DNA of 33,419 nucleotides from Clostridia bacterium (lineage in GTDB: Bacteria > Bacillota > Clostridia > Oscillospirales > CAG-272): NCBI GenBank assembly GCA_017545225.1, contig JAFWPR010000078.1, positions 1-33,419 on the forward strand, read 5' to 3'. How positions within the stretch are numbered: position 1 is the stretch's first letter; each line of letters begins with the position of its first letter. The notes under the pieces are model-generated. The model searched no databases. It was given only the letters and a program-made list of their open reading frames with translations, and had not been told where the DNA came from. This document shows positions 29,681 through 33,419 of the stretch, piece by piece. The translations under genes were made by a program, and so were the position numbers.

Positions 29681-32600
29681 ATGAAAAACGAAAAATATTT
29701 TCTCGGACTTGATATCGGAACTGATTCTGTAGGTTATGCCGTTACTGACACTTCACCGGAGTATAAATTGCTGAAACACCGCGGGGAACCAATGTGGGGC
29801 GTCTCACTATTTGACGCTGCTGAAACCAAAGCGAAAAGAAGAAGTTTCAGGACCGCGAGAAGAAGACTTGACAGAAGGCAGCAGAGAGTCAGTCTTGTTC
29901 AGGAACTTTTTGCTGAAGAAATAGGAAAAGTTGACCCCGGATTTTATCGCCGGATCAGGGAGAGCGCACTTCTCAGGACGGACGCCGAGGATCCTCATTG
30001 CTTGTTTGTCGATGAGAAATTTAAGGACAAAGATTATCACAAGATTTATCCCACGATCCATCATTTGATCATGGACTTGATCGAAAACAAAAAGCCCCAC
30101 GACGTCAGACTTGTTTATCTTGCGTGTGCTTGGCTCGTCGCTCACAGAGGGCATTTTCTGTTTGAGATTTCGACTGATGCGGATTACAAACCGGATTTTA
30201 ATGCAGTTTACGAACCTTTGATTACTTTTTTTGAAAGCCTTCCCTTGGACAATTACTGCGCTCCATGGGTTCTGAAAGACAGACGGATACTCGAAGATGC
30301 TCTGAAAAAGAAAACACCGATAACCATAAAAAGCAGGGAAGTTGAAAAAGCCCTTTTCCCCGACGGAAAATCTCCTAAAGGAATTCCGGATACAGACGCG
30401 TTTCCGTTTGCTGTAGATGGGATCGTTAAACTTCTTGCCGGAGGGAAAGTAAAACTCAGCGCTCTGTTCGGGAAGGAAGAGTATGCTGATCTTGAGACTT
30501 CCAGTATAAATCTCGGAATGGACGACGAAAAGCTCGAAGAGATCCTTCATGAACTCGGGGATGACGGGGAACTGATCGTCAGGTTGAAAGCGATCTACGA
30601 TTGGGCGATCCTTTGTGATCTCCTCAAAGGACAAGAATACATATCTCAATCAAAAGTTGAAGACTATAATCAGCATAAAGCCGATCTGCATTTCCTCAAA
30701 CATTTCGTAAAAAAATACGTTCCCGGAAAATACGCGGACGTTTTCAGAAAGATCGTAAACGATAACTATGTCGCTTACAGCGGTAATATCAAGAGCGTAA
30801 AAGGAGACGTTTCCGGGTTCAAGAAAAACCGTAACAAGGAAGATTTTTATAAATTTATTACCGGAATAGTCAAAGACGTCGACGTCGACGACGCGGACAG
30901 GGCAAAGTATAACGATATGATCGAACGACTCGGAGCGGGTACTTTTATGCCTAAACAGGTTACGGGCGACAACAGAGTAATTCCGTATCAGCTTTATTAT
31001 AAGGAATTGAAAGCGATCCTTGACAACGCCTGCTCATATCTGCCGTTCCTATCAGCGACCGATCCGGATGGCTACGTAACAAAAGATAAACTATTATCGA
31101 TCATGGGATTCCGTATTCCTTATTACGTCGGACCTCTGAACGTTCACAGCGAACATGCATGGATCGTCAAAAAGGGAGAGGGTAAAATCTATCCGTGGAA
31201 CTTTGAAGCGAAGGTTGATCTGGACGCGAGTGAACAACGCTTTATCGACAGGATGCTCAACAAGTGCACCTATCTTCCCGGATGTGATGTTCTTCCGAAA
31301 TCGTCTTTGCTGTACGAAAAATTTGAGGTTCTGAACGAGATCAACAAAATCAGGATAAACGGCTCGGTTATAAGCGTCGATGCAAAACAGGGAATAGTCC
31401 ATGATCTGTTTATGCAGAGGAAAAGGGTAACCGTGAAGATGATCAGGGATTATCTTGCGGGAAACGGATTCTGTACAAAGGAAGACAGCGAAACGATTTC
31501 AGGTATCGACGTTATTGTCAAGTCTTCGATGTCTTCGCATATCGCTTTCAGAGCTTTCTTGAGTGATAAAAGGCTGAACACGGACGAGGTTGAAGAGATC
31601 ATTGAACGCGCTACGTTCAGTGAGGATAAGAGAAGGTTTGCAAGATGGCTCGGACAGCGGTTCACAAACCTTCCGGTTGAAGACAGAAAGTATATCTGTT
31701 CGCTTAACTTCAACGATTTCGGCAATCTTTCAAAGGAACTTCTCTCGGGTATCGAGGGAGCGAAAAAGGACACCGGGGAGGCCGATACCGTTATCGGGTT
31801 TATGTGGAAAACCAACGTAAACTTTATGGAACTGATGTCTGACCGGTTTTCTTTCAGAGAAACCATTGACGAATATGCAAGAGAGTATTACTCGGAACAT
31901 CCCAGTACTCTCGAATCGCGCCTTGACGAGATGTTTATCTCCAACTCGGTCAAGCGCCCGATCTACCGTACTTTAGATATTATCCGTGACGTCGTTAAAG
32001 CTCAGGGACGTTCGCCGGAGAAGATCTTTATTGAGATGGCGCGCGGGGGAGACCCGAACAGTAAAGGCAAACGGACGAAGTCGAGGAAGCAGCAGATACT
32101 TGATCTTTACTCCAAGGTGAAAGACGAGGATATAAAGCATCTTTATGATCAGCTGAATGGAATGGGTGATTCGGCGGACAACAGACTTCAGAGCGAGGCG
32201 CTCTTCCTGTACTATATCCAGCTCGGTAGATGTATGTATTCAGGCGAGCCGCTTGACGTTGATAAGCTGGGCGACGGGTCGTACAATATTGATCATATCT
32301 GGCCGCAGTCAAAAGTAAAAGACGATAGCCTTCTGAACAATAAAGTTCTTGTTCTTTCAAAATTTAACAAGGATAAGGGCGACAGTTATCCCGTCCCCGC
32401 CGAGTGGCGTTCCAAAATGTATCCGATTTGGAAAAGATTGAAAGAATCCGGTCTGATGACGGAAGAAAAATTTGAAAGACTCACGAGAAAAACACCTTTT
32501 ACTCCGGAAGAGGCATGGGGATTCATCAACCGTCAGTTGGTCGAGACGCGTCAGTCGACAAAGGCGATCGCAACCCTGTTGAAAGAGAAGTATCCAGATA

Positions 32601-33419
32601 CCGAGATAGTATACGTAAAGGCCGGGCTTGTATCGGATTTCAGACATGAATACGGTCTGCTGAAGTGCCGCTCCGTCAACGATCTTCATCATGCAAAGGA
32701 CGCATATTTGAACGTCGTATGCGGAAATGTCTATAACGAGCATTTTACCCGCAGTTGGTTCATAAAAGCGAATGAAAGCGGCGAAAAATATAATCTTAAA
32801 CTCGGGAAACTGCTTGGAGAGTTAGTGACTGAAGATGAGAGGATTGAACTGTCTGACGGCAGAGTATACGTAAGAAAAGTAGCAAAACATGACAAATCGG
32901 GAATCCCGATGTTTTCAGGAAAAACGGTACGGAACAGAGCGACGGTTGTTTGGGACGGAGAAAAGAGTTTCAGTTCTGTGAGAGCTGCGGTTCTGAAAAA
33001 CGCAATTCATATTACCTATTTATCAACAATAAGAAAAAGCGGTCAGAACGGCGGATTGTTCAACCAGAATCCGGTGAAAGCAGAGCAGGGATTTGTCCCA
33101 AGAAAAATTGATTTGAGAACGGAAGTATACGGAGGATATTCTGACGAAACTACTGCGTTTGACGTTCTTGTCGAGGTGACCAACGGGAAGAAAAAGGTTG
33201 TTAGACTTGTTCCGGTTCTCCTGAAAAACGCAGAAGAATTTCTTTTGAGTGAAGAAAAAGCATTGACATATTTGAAAGATATCATGGGAGAGCAAACCGG
33301 GAGCAAGATCCATATTTTGCTTGACGGCAGAGTGATCAAAATGGGTACGGTTTTTGAAATCGACGGTTTGCGGATGATTTTGGGCTCGCATAGCATTAAA
33401 GACGGGAGAATAGGATTAA
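29681..33419 (+). CDS. cas9: Cas9 RNA-guided DNA endonuclease, 3' end outside the window
   Basis: The frame is open from ATG 29681 to the window end: 1,246 codons without a stop. RuvC-I is FLGLDIGTDSVGYAV (Asp11). The arginine-rich bridge helix is KAKRRSFRTARRRLDRRQQR (about 51-70). A large helical recognition lobe follows. RuvC-II is EKIFIEMAR (Glu785), HNH is YNIDHIWPQS (Asp871, His872), and RuvC-III is DLHHAKDAYLN (His1004, Asp1007). The C-terminal PAM-interacting part has begun. All residues for both nuclease sites are present, so it should cut both strands. The length of more than 1,246 and the tracrRNA placement favour type II-A; cas1, cas2 and csn2 would lie beyond the window. AAAGGA at 29668-29673 is the ribosome binding site. 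Base composition is clearly more A+T-rich than upstream genes, suggesting acquisition. Confidence 0.97.
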   Translation, partial: MKNEKYFLGLDIGTDSVGYAVTDTSPEYKLLKHRGEPMWGVSLFDAAETKAKRRSFRTARRRLDRRQQRVSLVQELFAEEIGKVDPGFYRRIRESALLRTDAEDPHCLFVDEKFKDKDYHKIYPTIHHLIMDLIENKKPHDVRLVYLACAWLVAHRGHFLFEISTDADYKPDFNAVYEPLITFFESLPLDNYCAPWVLKDRRILEDALKKKTPITIKSREVEKALFPDGKSPKGIPDTDAFPFAVDGIVKLLAGGKVKLSALFGKEEYADLETSSINLGMDDEKLEEILHELGDDGELIVRLKAIYDWAILCDLLKGQEYISQSKVEDYNQHKADLHFLKHFVKKYVPGKYADVFRKIVNDNYVAYSGNIKSVKGDVSGFKKNRNKEDFYKFITGIVKDVDVDDADRAKYNDMIERLGAGTFMPKQVTGDNRVIPYQLYYKELKAILDNACSYLPFLSATDPDGYVTKDKLLSIMGFRIPYYVGPLNVHSEHAWIVKKGEGKIYPWNFEAKVDLDASEQRFIDRMLNKCTYLPGCDVLPKSSLLYEKFEVLNEINKIRINGSVISVDAKQGIVHDLFMQRKRVTVKMIRDYLAGNGFCTKEDSETISGIDVIVKSSMSSHIAFRAFLSDKRLNTDEVEEIIERATFSEDKRRFARWLGQRFTNLPVEDRKYICSLNFNDFGNLSKELLSGIEGAKKDTGEADTVIGFMWKTNVNFMELMSDRFSFRETIDEYAREYYSEHPSTLESRLDEMFISNSVKRPIYRTLDIIRDVVKAQGRSPEKIFIEMARGGDPNSKGKRTKSRKQQILDLYSKVKDEDIKHLYDQLNGMGDSADNRLQSEALFLYYIQLGRCMYSGEPLDVDKLGDGSYNIDHIWPQSKVKDDSLLNNKVLVLSKFNKDKGDSYPVPAEWRSKMYPIWKRLKESGLMTEEKFERLTRKTPFTPEEAWGFINRQLVETRQSTKAIATLLKEKYPDTEIVYVKAGLVSDFRHEYGLLKCRSVNDLHHAKDAYLNVVCGNVYNEHFTRSWFIKANESGEKYNLKLGKLLGELVTEDERIELSDGRVYVRKVAKHDKSGIPMFSGKTVRNRATVVWDGEKSFSSVRAAVLKNAIHITYLSTIRKSGQNGGLFNQNPVKAEQGFVPRKIDLRTEVYGGYSDETTAFDVLVEVTNGKKKVVRLVPVLLKNAEEFLLSEEKALTYLKDIMGEQTGSKIHILLDGRVIKMGTVFEIDGLRMILGSHSIKDGRIGL

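Noticed and set aside
29807..30649. 280-codon minus-strand open frame inside cas9
   Set aside because: Antisense to well-conserved Cas9 sequence; no supporting start signal.

Overview
The window looks like the chromosome of a Gram-positive anaerobe of the Clostridia. Evidence: a PPi-linked pyruvate phosphate dikinase, four proteins with S-layer homology (SLH) repeats, purine-rich Shine-Dalgarno sites, an OmpR-type two-component pair, an AbrB-type regulator, and the rpsO-pnp order. Most of the window (about 1-29,350) is G+C-rich with a strong C/G third-position bias. The last 4 kb, carrying cas9, is visibly more A+T-rich and uses codons differently, so it looks acquired.

Layout. 1-4.4 kb: end of ppdK, a YczE/YitT-type membrane protein, a DUF2975-type membrane protein paired with a small HTH regulator, and a convergent Mbeg1-like alpha/beta hydrolase. 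4.5-11.6 kb: glycan-degradation block with a cytoplasmic GH36/GH27-superfamily enzyme carrying an F5/8-type domain, then two tandem near-identical secreted SLH-GH27-rhodanese-like proteins. The tandem pair arose by a 2.6-kb segmental duplication whose junction can still be read: the spacer between the copies contains a fossil of the rpsO promoter fused to a fossil of the 3' end of the upstream glycosidase gene. 11.6-14.3 kb: rpsO with a structured leader, and pnp with a leader inverted repeat. 14.3-21.6 kb: cell-envelope and signalling genes (VanY-type M15 peptidase, HtrA-type protease, then a tightly overlapping response regulator / histidine kinase / HAD phosphatase / CocE-like hydrolase operon). 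21.6-27.7 kb: a secreted SLH protein with a Cys-His peptidase-like domain, an AbrB-ABC-ABC operon and a large GDPD-SLH protein.

27.7-33.4 kb is the accessory part. A three-gene hipB-hipS-hipT (HipBST-type) kinase toxin-antitoxin operon, controlled by three copies of an ACCCGATAGGGT-type operator, is followed by a 332-bp spacer. The spacer encodes, on the minus strand, a tracrRNA (anti-repeat, nexus, two hairpins, terminator). A Cas9 gene then runs off the window end; its reading frame is intact for 1,246 codons with all nuclease residues present. The region just upstream of the tracrRNA anti-repeat is self-complementary to it (10 perfect base pairs plus outer segments), which resembles a natural single-guide / long-form tracrRNA and overlaps two good minus-strand promoters and the cas9 leader. 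No CRISPR array, cas1, cas2 or csn2 is inside the window; they would be expected beyond the right edge.

Function calls are based on motifs read by eye. No database search was run, and comparisons such as identity between the tandem copies are visual estimates.
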